Source: Glaciimonas sp. PAMC28666
GTDB lineage: Bacteria > Pseudomonadota > Gammaproteobacteria > Burkholderiales > Burkholderiaceae_D
Reading direction: 5' to 3'
Length of the DNA stretch: 64,000 bases
Assembly: GCF_016917355.1 (NCBI RefSeq)
Contig: NZ_CP070304.1
Location: forward strand, 4,154,001-4,218,000
Shown here one piece after another: positions 45,087 through 56,277 of this stretch. Positions within the stretch are counted from its first letter, which is position 1. Every line of letters begins with the position of its first letter. Made by a program: the position numbers and the translations under genes. The notes beneath the pieces were generated by a model. It made no database searches and was not told where the DNA came from. It worked only from the letters and a program-made list of their open reading frames with translations.

Positions 45087-46059
45087 TGTAAGAAACTTCT
45101 CAGGTAAAAACGTCTTTTCCATCACGGGGCTAATGGCGCAACTCAAAAAATCTCCGGCATTTTTTCCTTTTGTCGGTTTATTCCTGGTCTGTCTGGTGAT
45201 GACTGCAACCACCGATGATTTCCTGTCGGCTGCAAACCTGATCAACATTGCGCGACAAGTTTCAATCAACGCGATCATTGCGGTAGGCATGACTTGCGTC
45301 ATTTTAAGCGGTGGTATTGATCTGTCCGTAGGGGCCGTTATGGCTCTCACCGGCACGCTCACAGCGGGTCTGATGGTGGCAGGAATACCGGCAGAATTCG
45401 CTATTCTTATCGGCTTGGCGGCCGGCATACTTTTTGGTACGGCGAATGGATTTTTTGTCGCCTATGCAAAGATGCCACCGATCATTGTGACGCTCGCGAC
45501 AATGGGTATTGCCCGCGGGCTGGCGCTGATCTATACCGGCGGCTATCCTGTGGGTGGTCTTCCCGACTGGTTTGAGTTTTTCGGCCGCGGGAATGTTCTC
45601 GGTATTCAAATGCCCATCCTGATACTCATCACAGTGTTCGCACTCGCTTATGTCGTGCTCGATCACACGCCGATTGGTCGCTACATTTACGCCATCGGCG
45701 GTAACGAGGAGGCGACGCGATTAAGCGGCGTGCGTGTCCCTCGTTATAAGTTGATGGTGTATGCGATCAGTGGGTTCACCGCGGCGATTGCCGGATTGGT
45801 GTTAACGTCGCGACTTATGAGCGGCCAGCCGAACGCCGGGGTTTCATTTGAACTTGATGCAATCGCGGCGGTCGTAATGGGAGGAACCGCGATCAACGGC
45901 GGTCGCGGTTCCATTATTGGAACGCTGGTAGGCGCATTGATGTTGGGGGTACTCAACAATGGGCTAAACATGATGGGCGTATCTCCTTATCTTCAAAATA
46001 TCATTAAGGGCCTCATCATTTTGCTCGCTATTTATATCAGCCGCGGTTCAAGCAAATAA
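45064..46059 (+). CDS. Sugar/polyol ABC transporter permease (RbsC-like)
   Basis: A 331-residue inner-membrane permease of the BPD_transp_2 family with about eight to ten helices. [22 protein letters not shown] and [20 protein letters not shown] are the hallmarks of RbsC-like proteins. The long overlap with the ATPase gene means tight translational coupling. Confidence 0.9.
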   Translation: MQPPVNINVRNFSGKNVFSITGLMAQLKKSPAFFPFVGLFLVCLVMTATTDDFLSAANLINIARQVSINAIIAVGMTCVILSGGIDLSVGAVMALTGTLTAGLMVAGIPAEFAILIGLAAGILFGTANGFFVAYAKMPPIIVTLATMGIARGLALIYTGGYPVGGLPDWFEFFGRGNVLGIQMPILILITVFALAYVVLDHTPIGRYIYAIGGNEEATRLSGVRVPRYKLMVYAISGFTAAIAGLVLTSRLMSGQPNAGVSFELDAIAAVVMGGTAINGGRGSIIGTLVGALMLGVLNNGLNMMGVSPYLQNIIKGLIILLAIYISRGSSK

Positions 46060-46101
46060 ACCTGAACGGCCCGTACGGGTCGTCAACTAAGAGAATAATC
46101 A

Positions 46102-47241
46102 ATGGGACAAATTGTGGCAACGGATATGCAACGAGCAGAAACGATTGAAGGAGGTTCCGCCGTACCAGATATGCAGGCGGTGGTATGCCATGGCCCGAAG
46201 GACTACCGTTTGCAAAGAATCAAACGGCCGGTCGCCGGTCGCAATGAGCTGGTCATCAAAATTGCCGCGTGTGGCATCTGCGCCAGCGACTGCAAATGCC
46301 ATTCTGGTGCCGCAATGTTTTGGGGCGGGGAGGGTCAGCCATCCTGGGTCAAGCCCCCGGTGGTGCCGGGGCATGAGTTTTTCGGCTACGTAGAGGCTGC
46401 CGGCGAAGGCGCCGAAGAGCATTTCAACGTGAGAATCGGTGACTGTATTATCGCTGAGCAGATTGTGCCATGCGAAAAATGTAGATACTGCAAATCCGGG
46501 AAATATTGGATGTGCGAAGTACACAATATTTTTGGCTTCCAGCGTGATGTGGCAGATGGTGGAATGGCCGATTACATGCGCATTCCGCCGACCGCTATCG
46601 TGCATCAGATTCCGGAAAGCCTCTCCTTGGAGGACGCCGCCCTGATTGAACCCATGGCTTGCGCTATTCATACCGTGAATCGTGCCGAAATTCAGCTGGA
46701 TGACGTGGTCGTTATCGCTGGTGCAGGTCCCCTGGGATTGATGATGGTGCAGATCGCCCGCTTGAAAACACCTAAGAAACTGGTGGTCATCGATCTGGTT
46801 CAAGAGCGCCTGAATGTGGCATTACAGATGGGTGCGGATATGGTGATCAATCCGTCTGACGATGATGCAAAAGTGATTATTGACTCGCTTACCGATAGCT
46901 ATGGCTGCGACGTATATATTGAAACCACGGGCGTGCCCGCGGGTGTGACGCAAGGCTTGGAACTGATTCGAAAATTAGGTCGTTTTGTGGAATTTAGTGT
47001 GTTCGGCAAGGAAACCAATGCCGACTGGTCCATTATCGGTGACCGCAAGGAACTCGACGTCCGTGGTGCCCATCTTGGGCCGTATTGCTATCCGGTCGCC
47101 ATCGATTTGTTTGAACGAGGGCTGGTGACTTCGACAGGGATCGTTACGCATGCCTTCTCATTGGATGAATGGGAAAAAGCTTTCGCCCTCGCCAATTCGC
47201 TCGATTCCATAAAAGTGTTACTCAAACCAACGTCTACCTGA
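46102..47241 (+). CDS. Zinc-dependent polyol dehydrogenase, erythritol/threitol dehydrogenase-like
   Basis: A 379-residue medium-chain dehydrogenase. Catalytic zinc ligands are in ACGICASDCK and PGHEFFGYVE; the structural zinc lobe has four cysteines in PCEKCRYCKSGKYWMCE; the NAD-binding motif is AGAGPLGLMM. The segment from VVCHGPKDYRL to FWGGEGQPSW, including HSGAAMFWGG, recalls erythritol/L-threitol dehydrogenases (EltD) described with FGGY erythrulose kinases in actinobacteria. I infer oxidation of a tetritol to erythrulose. An N-terminal extension of about 22 residues precedes the domain. The kinase gene starts 8 bp downstream. Confidence 0.78.
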   Translation: MGQIVATDMQRAETIEGGSAVPDMQAVVCHGPKDYRLQRIKRPVAGRNELVIKIAACGICASDCKCHSGAAMFWGGEGQPSWVKPPVVPGHEFFGYVEAAGEGAEEHFNVRIGDCIIAEQIVPCEKCRYCKSGKYWMCEVHNIFGFQRDVADGGMADYMRIPPTAIVHQIPESLSLEDAALIEPMACAIHTVNRAEIQLDDVVVIAGAGPLGLMMVQIARLKTPKKLVVIDLVQERLNVALQMGADMVINPSDDDAKVIIDSLTDSYGCDVYIETTGVPAGVTQGLELIRKLGRFVEFSVFGKETNADWSIIGDRKELDVRGAHLGPYCYPVAIDLFERGLVTSTGIVTHAFSLDEWEKAFALANSLDSIKVLLKPTST

Positions 47242-47249
47242 GGCATCGC

Positions 47250-48911
47250 ATGAACTACGTCATTGGTGTCGATATAGGTACGCAGAGTACCAAGGCATTG
47301 CTGGTCAGTTGTACCGGTGAGATTATTGCTCAGCATGCAAAGGCTTATCAACTCGATACGCCAAAACCGCTGTGGGCCGAACAATGGCCATCAGTCTGGT
47401 ACGAGGCGGTCATAGAATGTGTTCAGCGAGTAGTGGAAAAAAGTGGACTTCCCGCTGAACAAATCAAAGCAATATGCGTGAGCAGTTTATATGGCGGTGC
47501 AGGGATACCGGTCGATACCTGGATGAAGCCACTTTACCCCTGTCTGATCTGGATGGATCGGCGCGCCAATGATGAGGTCCGTTGGGTCAATGAAAGCGTC
47601 GATCTGGAGCGCCTGTTTGCCATTACCGGTAATTCGGTAGATAGCTATTATGGTTTTACGAAGATGCTATGGATCAAACGCAATCGCCCCGATGTGTGGG
47701 AACGGACTTATTTGTTCCTTCCGCCAAACAGCTACATTAACTACTTGCTGAGTGGTGAAGTGGCCGTCGATCACAGTTCGGCGGGAAATATCGGTGGAAT
47801 TTACGATGTGCAGCAGCGGACCTGGTCGGAAGAAATGTTGGACAAACTTGGAATTCCTTCAGCGATGATGCCGCCGCGCCTGGTAGATTCAAGCCACGTC
47901 GTAGGCGGTTTGCGGTCGGAGCTAGCCGCGTGTCTTGGTCTTACTGCCGGAACGCCCATTGTGGCCGGTGGTGTTGACGCTGCTGTGGCGACCTTTGCGG
48001 CAGGCGTGACGCGCGCAGGAAACCATGTTGCCATGATCGGTACGAGCATGTGCTGGGGCTATATCAATCAACAGGTCGACGCACGTCATGGCCTTATTAG
48101 CATGCCACATGTCCATAATAGTCAAAAGGACCTATACATATTTGGAGGTGCGATCACGGCGGGCGCATCGGTCAGTTGGTTTCGAGATACATTTTGCCAG
48201 TCCGAAATTGAAGCGGCAACCCATTTGGCGGGTGGCGATGTACATCAAATTTTGGAGGAAAAAACGAAGGGTATTCCAGCGGGAGCCGAGGGGATATTAT
48301 TTTTGCCATATCTAATGGGAGAGCGCAGCCCCGTCTGGGATGCGAAGGCCAGCGGCGCTTTCATCGGTTTGAGTTTGTTTCATACGCGGGCACATCTGTA
48401 TCGCGCCGTGTTGGAGGGCATCAGTTTTGCTCTCAAGCATAATATGGATGCGGGCGCAAAAGGAGCGCAGTCTCTCGATGACAAGTTAATTGTCGTAGGC
48501 GGTGCTGCACATTCCGACTTGTGGATGCAAATCATTGCCGACGTGACCGGCTATCCAGTCTATACGATTCAGGAAAACGTCGAAGCGGCGCTAGGCGCTG
48601 CGTTGCTGGCAGCCGTTGGGGTTGCGCTTGTAGATAACAACACTGCGGAAAAGGGCTGGGTGACTTTAGTCCCACGCACGGTGCCCGATCCGACCGTGAG
48701 GGCCATTTACAGCAAGGTTTTTGCGCTTTATGTTGATCTTTATCCGGTATTGAAACCGATAATGCACCGGCTTCAATCTGGCGCAGAGGGAAGCGATGAG
48801 TCAGAAATAACCAGGGCGGAAGTAAATTTTGTTGATGAGGCCGTCAACGAAAAAACAATTTTGGCGGCGGGATGCCCTCAATCGAATACGGCGCAGAGCA
48901 GAAGGCCATAA
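47250..48911 (+). CDS. FGGY family carbohydrate kinase, probable ketotetrose (erythrulose) kinase
   Basis: A 553-residue sugar kinase with both actin-like halves. The phosphate-binding loop is GVDIGTQSTKALL at the N-terminus; the second half has MIGTSMCWGYIN and VVGGAAHSDLWMQIIADVTG with EAALGAALLAAVG. GAGG lies 7 bases before the ATG at 47250. Coupling with a tetritol dehydrogenase suggests phosphorylation of erythrulose, but xylulose- or ribulose-type ketoses cannot be excluded. A C-terminal extension of about 45 polar residues goes beyond the usual family end. Isomerase genes needed to reach erythrose 4-phosphate are not in the window. Confidence 0.82.
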   Translation: MNYVIGVDIGTQSTKALLVSCTGEIIAQHAKAYQLDTPKPLWAEQWPSVWYEAVIECVQRVVEKSGLPAEQIKAICVSSLYGGAGIPVDTWMKPLYPCLIWMDRRANDEVRWVNESVDLERLFAITGNSVDSYYGFTKMLWIKRNRPDVWERTYLFLPPNSYINYLLSGEVAVDHSSAGNIGGIYDVQQRTWSEEMLDKLGIPSAMMPPRLVDSSHVVGGLRSELAACLGLTAGTPIVAGGVDAAVATFAAGVTRAGNHVAMIGTSMCWGYINQQVDARHGLISMPHVHNSQKDLYIFGGAITAGASVSWFRDTFCQSEIEAATHLAGGDVHQILEEKTKGIPAGAEGILFLPYLMGERSPVWDAKASGAFIGLSLFHTRAHLYRAVLEGISFALKHNMDAGAKGAQSLDDKLIVVGGAAHSDLWMQIIADVTGYPVYTIQENVEAALGAALLAAVGVALVDNNTAEKGWVTLVPRTVPDPTVRAIYSKVFALYVDLYPVLKPIMHRLQSGAEGSDESEITRAEVNFVDEAVNEKTILAAGCPQSNTAQSRRP

Positions 48912-51492
<2,581 letters not shown>

Positions 51493-51804
51493 CGTTTTCA
51501 ATGCAATAAGGATAATAATTAACGCATAATTAACGGGTCGATCTGCAAGCCCAAGACTTAAAACGAACTGTTTCGCGAACCTCCCGATCAAAATCATGTC
51601 AAAATTTAGTGTGCAAAGTATTCCCCCTGAAAACGGACTTGATTAATTGCGTATCATCAATCCTGAAAACGTTCAGAAGCAAGCTTCAGTCGGAATGGTG
51701 GAGTGCTTATCACATGGTCCGGAGCGTGCAGAGTATAGGTAATGCGCTCAACCAATGGCACAGCCCCGCTTAATTTGAACCGCGCACTTCTTTAGAAAGC
51801 GATC
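51493..51804. other. Intergenic region between ligA and galU
   Basis: About 310 bp, AT-rich at the start. No gene, terminator or clear promoter was found. Confidence 0.45.
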
Positions 51805-52680
51805 ATGAAAAAAATTAGAAAAGCAGTATTTCCTGTAGCTGGTTTGGGCAGCCGTTTTTTGCCTGCCACTAAAGCGCAACCGAAAGAAATGCTTCCCATA
51901 GTCGATAAACCTTTGATTCAATACGCCGTTGAGGAAGCCGTCGCGGCGGGTATCACCGATATGATTTTTATTACCGGTCGCAACAAGCGTGCGATTGAAG
52001 ATCATTTCGATACCGTGTATGAACTAGAAAGCGAATTGGAAGCCGCAGGCAAAACCAGATTATTGGATTTGGTCCGGAATGTCATCCCTAAGCATGTCAA
52101 TTGTATTTTTATCCGCCAATCGGCTCCTCTGGGTCTGGGTCACGCTGTGCTATGCGCACGTCCGGTCGTCGGCGACGAACCGTTTGCTGTATTGTTAGCA
52201 GATGACTTCATGGATGTCGAGGCCGGCGAGCGCGCCGTAATGGCGCAAATGACCGACGTGTTTGAGCAAGAGGGTAGTAGCGTGCTGGCGGTGCAAGATG
52301 TGCCTCGCGCGGATACCCGACAATACGGAATTGTCAGTATCGATCCCTTCAAACCGAATTTGGAACGTGTCAATAGCATTGTTGAAAAGCCGCTGCCGGC
52401 CGATGCCCCCTCCACACTAGCAGTCGTCGGGAGATACGTGCTGACGAATGGTATTTTTGACTGTCTTGAAGCCACCGAAAAAGGCGCTGGCGGCGAAATT
52501 CAATTGACCGATGGTATTGCGGCATTGATGGAAAAGGAGAAGGTCTTAGCTTATCGCTACGCCGGTCAACGCTATGATTGCGGGTCCAAATTAGGCTATT
52601 TGAAGGCCACGCTTGCTATGGGTTTGAAGCACCCTGAAACCGGGCCTGCATTCGCTGAATATTTAAAACAATTTCAATAG
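51805..52680 (+). CDS. galU: UTP-glucose-1-phosphate uridylyltransferase
   Basis: A 291-residue nucleotidyltransferase that makes UDP-glucose for envelope polysaccharides. The nucleotide-binding loop is [15 protein letters not shown] near the N-terminus, with [20 protein letters not shown] directly after, and [13 protein letters not shown] and [10 protein letters not shown] further on. AGAAAG precedes the ATG. It stands alone on the plus strand between ligA and def. Confidence 0.96.
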   Translation: MKKIRKAVFPVAGLGSRFLPATKAQPKEMLPIVDKPLIQYAVEEAVAAGITDMIFITGRNKRAIEDHFDTVYELESELEAAGKTRLLDLVRNVIPKHVNCIFIRQSAPLGLGHAVLCARPVVGDEPFAVLLADDFMDVEAGERAVMAQMTDVFEQEGSSVLAVQDVPRADTRQYGIVSIDPFKPNLERVNSIVEKPLPADAPSTLAVVGRYVLTNGIFDCLEATEKGAGGEIQLTDGIAALMEKEKVLAYRYAGQRYDCGSKLGYLKATLAMGLKHPETGPAFAEYLKQFQ

Positions 52681-52797
52681 GCTTTGGCCGGAACAGAAGT
52701 CGCATTGCATCATTAGCCAATCGCGGTCTGCTTTCGGATCTTCCCTATCTGAGGTTAAAATAGGCAACTTCCCATACTTGAATTGTCGATTGATTCC

Positions 52798-53334
52798 ATG
52801 AGCATTCGTGAAATTTTGAAAATGGGTGACCCGCGGCTATTGTTGAAAGCAGAGCCAGTCACCGACTTTAATACGCCAGAGCTAGACGCGCTGATCAAGG
52901 ATATGTTCGATACCATGTATGCGGCGAATGGGGCGGGACTGGCCGCACCGCAAATTGGCGTCAACTTGCGAGTCGTCATTTTTGGCTTCAAGAACAGTGC
53001 CCGTTATCCAGATGCAGAACCAGTTCCTGAGACGGTCCTCATCAATCCTGTCTTGAAGCCGTTGTCGGATGTTACTGACGATGCCTGGGAAGGCTGCTTG
53101 TCAGTGCCTGGTTTGCGCGGCGTAGTACCCCGTTGGAGTAATTTGCATTATGAAGGCGTCGACCAGCACGGTGCGGTGCTCAATCGTACCGTTGACGGCT
53201 TTCATGCGCGCGTAGTGCAGCACGAGTGCGATCATCTGGATGGATTTTTATATCCAATGCGAATCAAGGACTTCACGCTCTTTGGCTATACTTCGGTCCT
53301 GTTCCCGGAGTTGGATCCAAACGACGACGATTAA
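52798..53334 (+). CDS. def: Peptide deformylase
   Basis: A 178-residue metallohydrolase that removes the formyl group from nascent proteins. All three motifs are present: [18 protein letters not shown] and HECDHLDG, the last two supplying the cysteine and two histidines that bind the metal. The ATG at 52798 gives the usual start [13 protein letters not shown]. Not next to fmt, so it is probably not the only def gene of the genome (inference). Confidence 0.94.
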   Translation: MSIREILKMGDPRLLLKAEPVTDFNTPELDALIKDMFDTMYAANGAGLAAPQIGVNLRVVIFGFKNSARYPDAEPVPETVLINPVLKPLSDVTDDAWEGCLSVPGLRGVVPRWSNLHYEGVDQHGAVLNRTVDGFHARVVQHECDHLDGFLYPMRIKDFTLFGYTSVLFPELDPNDDD

Positions 53335-53478
53335 GAATCAAGACGTGAGGGCCTTGCGTATTGTGGCTTTGATCTCAGTCGCGGAGAGCCAATCGTCATT
53401 GACTCCGTCATCGCCCCGATATGAAATGGGTCTTTGAATTGCCTGGGACGATGTCGTAAATTCGGAATGTAAATGAAA

Positions 53479-53516
53479 AAAACCGGGGTAACCATCAACA
53501 TGGTTATCCCGGTTTT
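53479..53516. terminator. Bidirectional intrinsic terminator between def and cphA
   Basis: Two 17-base arms (53479-53495 and 53500-53516) pair with one G-T wobble around a CAAC loop. On the minus strand a run of seven T follows, terminating cphA; on the plus strand TTTTCTATTT follows and could end def. Confidence 0.88.
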
Positions 53517-53536
53517 CTATTTGAAGTTCGACTAAC

Positions 53537-56107
53537 TCAATGCTCAGCAACGCGCTTTGCAATATGTTCGAGGGCTTCTTCTACCTGGTCTATCAAAATC
53601 AGGCATAAATCACCTTCGGTCAAAGTGGACAGTGCGGTGTCAATAGCAATGAATTCGCCATCAATTTCCTGTGTGGCGCTCGTGCGACGCGCGTTTTTCA
53701 GGCCGTCTCGCAGGAGTGCCAGGACTTCGCCATCGGCACGGCCGCGTTGACATTGGTCCTGATAAAGGATGACCTCATCGAACGCATCGCCCAGCAATTG
53801 TGTCTGTTGACGAATATCCTCATCGCGCCGATCACCAGCGCCGCTTATGACCACCGAGCGACGTTTCGCTGGCATGTTTTCGACTGCCTGAACCAGCGCG
53901 ACAATCGCATCGGGATTATGGCCGTAATCGGCAATGACGGTTGCGCCGCGATAGTCGAATATATTGAATCGGCCGGGCACGGTAGCCGGGTCATTAATAA
54001 ACGTCCGCAGGCCGGTGCGAATGATTTCCCAGTCGAGCTTTAAAGCCCACGCAGCTGCTGTTGCCGCCATGACGTTTTCGATCTGAAACCGAATGGTACC
54101 GTTGCGGGTTAATGGAATTTCCGCCAGTGGCACGCGCACTTCGTTCAGACCCTGTGCTGCGACAATATCTGTACCGTCCAAATACACCACGCGATGACCC
54201 TGTGCGCGATGCGTCGTCATCACAGTATTACTTTTATCATAGGCGAAAAAAGTCACGGAGCCGGGGCAAACTTTCGCCATACTGGTGACCATCGGATCGC
54301 CGGCATTCAAGACGGCGACACCGTTTGGTGCGACATTTTCAACGATCACACGTTTGACTACAGCCAGATCTTCAACTGTGCTGATAAAGCTCAATCCAAG
54401 ATGATCGCCCATCCCGATGTTGGTAATGACTGCGACGTTGCAACGATCAAAGCCGAGACCTTCACGCAATATGCCGCCACGCGCGGTCTCAAATACGGCC
54501 GCATCAACGTCAGGATGCATCAAGACATTCCGCGCACTACGTGGACCACTGCAATCCCCGGTATCGATGCGCTGCTTTTCAATATAGACACCATCCGAGT
54601 TGGTCATGCCAACCCGCAGACCTTTACAGCTCAGCAAATGCGCAATCAAGCGTACAGTCGTCGTTTTGCCGTTGGTTCCAGCGACGGCAACCAAAGGGAT
54701 ACGGCCGTCATCGTGGCCGCTGAACATCGTAGAGATAATGGCCTTGCCGACTGGCCGGCCCTTGCCATACGAAGGGCTTATGTGCATACGTAAACCCGGC
54801 GCAGCATTCACTTCAACGATGCCCCCTTCCTGCTCTTCGAGCGGTCTGTGGACGCTGCTGCAGACGACATCGACCCCACAAATATCGAGTCCGACCATTT
54901 GGGCCGCGGCGACGGCGCGCGCTGCCATTTGGGGATGGACGTCATTGGTAACGTCAGTTGCAGTCCCGCCGGTGCTCAGATTGGCATTGTTACGCAAGAC
55001 CACCCGGACACCGGTTGGAGGAACGGTATCGGCATGGTAATCCTGCTTGGCAAGGCTGGCTAATGCAATAGCATCGAAACGAATTTTGGTGAGAGGGGTA
55101 GCATGACCGTCGCCACGCAGCGGATCGCTGTTGACTTGATCGACCAGTTCTCTGATGGTATGGACGCCATCACCGATCACTAGCGGAGGATCGCGCCTGG
55201 CGGCGGCAACCATTTCTTTGCCAACGACAAGTAATCGGAAATCGTGACCCGGCAGATAACGTTCAACAATAACGTCCGAACAAATTTCAGCCGCGACGGC
55301 GAAGGCAGCAAAGACCTGCTCGCGTGTGCTGATATTTACGGCGACACCTTTGCCCTGATTGCCGTCACGCGGTTTAATCACCACCGGGCTGTCGATTTCT
55401 TGTGCTACCTGCCACGCATCGGCAGCGTTAGAAACCACGCGACCTTGTGGCACCGGAACACCGGCGGCATTAAGCAGCATCTTGGTGAGTTCTTTATCCT
55501 GCGCGATGGACTCTGCAATTGCGCTGGTGGCACTGGTTTCCGCTGCCTGTATGCGACGTTGGCGACTTCCCCAGCCAAACTGCACCATGCTACCGTCGGT
55601 AAGGCGGCGAAACGGCACGCCCCGTGCGACGGCGGCTTCCACTATCGAACCGGTGCTTGGCCCTAAGCGAACGTCTTCATCGAGCTCGCGCAATCGGGCT
55701 AACGCGTCGGCTAGATCGAATGGAAGATCGTTGGCTGCAGCGGCACATAACGTCTGCGCGCATTCAAAGGCGAGCTTTCCGACCGCTTCTTCCGTATATT
55801 CAACAATGACCTGATACACGCCCGATTCGAGAGCCTGCACGGTACGACTGAACGTGACAGGACAACCGGCTTGCGACTGAAGGGCAAGCGCAGCGCTTTC
55901 GAGAGCGTGGGCCATCGAAATCGTATCGTCGCTACCGGTCGATTCAAGGAACCCAATATGGGGAAAGCGGGCGCGCAATCGCGTCTCAAAACCGTCCATT
56001 CCAACAATCGAGCGCTCCGCTTCAGCGCAGGACACGATTGCTTCAATGGCTGTGTGACGGGTCCATAGATTTGGGCCACGTAGAATTCGGATGCGTGATA
56101 CGTCCAT
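53537..56107 (-). CDS. cphA: Cyanophycin synthetase
   Basis: An 856-residue enzyme that extends multi-L-arginyl-poly-L-aspartate using ATP. Domains in order are the N-terminal domain (about 1-160), an ATP-grasp domain (about 215-465, with VVIKPRDGNQGKGVAVN and IVEVNAAPGLRMH) and a Mur-ligase-like domain with P-loop GTNGKTT near residue 475 and the C-terminal lobe motif YGHNPDAI. The ATG at 56107 has AGGAAA 8 bases upstream. It is the second gene of the minus-strand cphA'-cphA pair and has its own terminator. No cyanophycinase gene is in the window. Confidence 0.95.
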   Translation of the reverse strand: MDVSRIRILRGPNLWTRHTAIEAIVSCAEAERSIVGMDGFETRLRARFPHIGFLESTGSDDTISMAHALESAALALQSQAGCPVTFSRTVQALESGVYQVIVEYTEEAVGKLAFECAQTLCAAAANDLPFDLADALARLRELDEDVRLGPSTGSIVEAAVARGVPFRRLTDGSMVQFGWGSRQRRIQAAETSATSAIAESIAQDKELTKMLLNAAGVPVPQGRVVSNAADAWQVAQEIDSPVVIKPRDGNQGKGVAVNISTREQVFAAFAVAAEICSDVIVERYLPGHDFRLLVVGKEMVAAARRDPPLVIGDGVHTIRELVDQVNSDPLRGDGHATPLTKIRFDAIALASLAKQDYHADTVPPTGVRVVLRNNANLSTGGTATDVTNDVHPQMAARAVAAAQMVGLDICGVDVVCSSVHRPLEEQEGGIVEVNAAPGLRMHISPSYGKGRPVGKAIISTMFSGHDDGRIPLVAVAGTNGKTTTVRLIAHLLSCKGLRVGMTNSDGVYIEKQRIDTGDCSGPRSARNVLMHPDVDAAVFETARGGILREGLGFDRCNVAVITNIGMGDHLGLSFISTVEDLAVVKRVIVENVAPNGVAVLNAGDPMVTSMAKVCPGSVTFFAYDKSNTVMTTHRAQGHRVVYLDGTDIVAAQGLNEVRVPLAEIPLTRNGTIRFQIENVMAATAAAWALKLDWEIIRTGLRTFINDPATVPGRFNIFDYRGATVIADYGHNPDAIVALVQAVENMPAKRRSVVISGAGDRRDEDIRQQTQLLGDAFDEVILYQDQCQRGRADGEVLALLRDGLKNARRTSATQEIDGEFIAIDTALSTLTEGDLCLILIDQVEEALEHIAKRVAEH

Positions 56108-56277
56108 CAACAAGTTTCCTGATTTTTTGATCGGTTAGACCAATTTTAATGGGTATAAACTACGGCGCAAAGTGTAAGTCCTGTCTCCTCAAAAATTCTG
56201 CATCATTTTTTTGAGTACGGTCATTACAACTTTGCGAGTTCTATTACTTTTTTATCATGGTCGTGTGTGTACGATGA

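Noticed and set aside
46099-46803. 234-residue minus-strand open frame over the dehydrogenase gene
   Set aside because: Antisense shadow; no family resemblance.
54194-54793. Long plus-strand open frame antisense to cphA
   Set aside because: Same reason; it disappears when the cphA codon pattern is considered.
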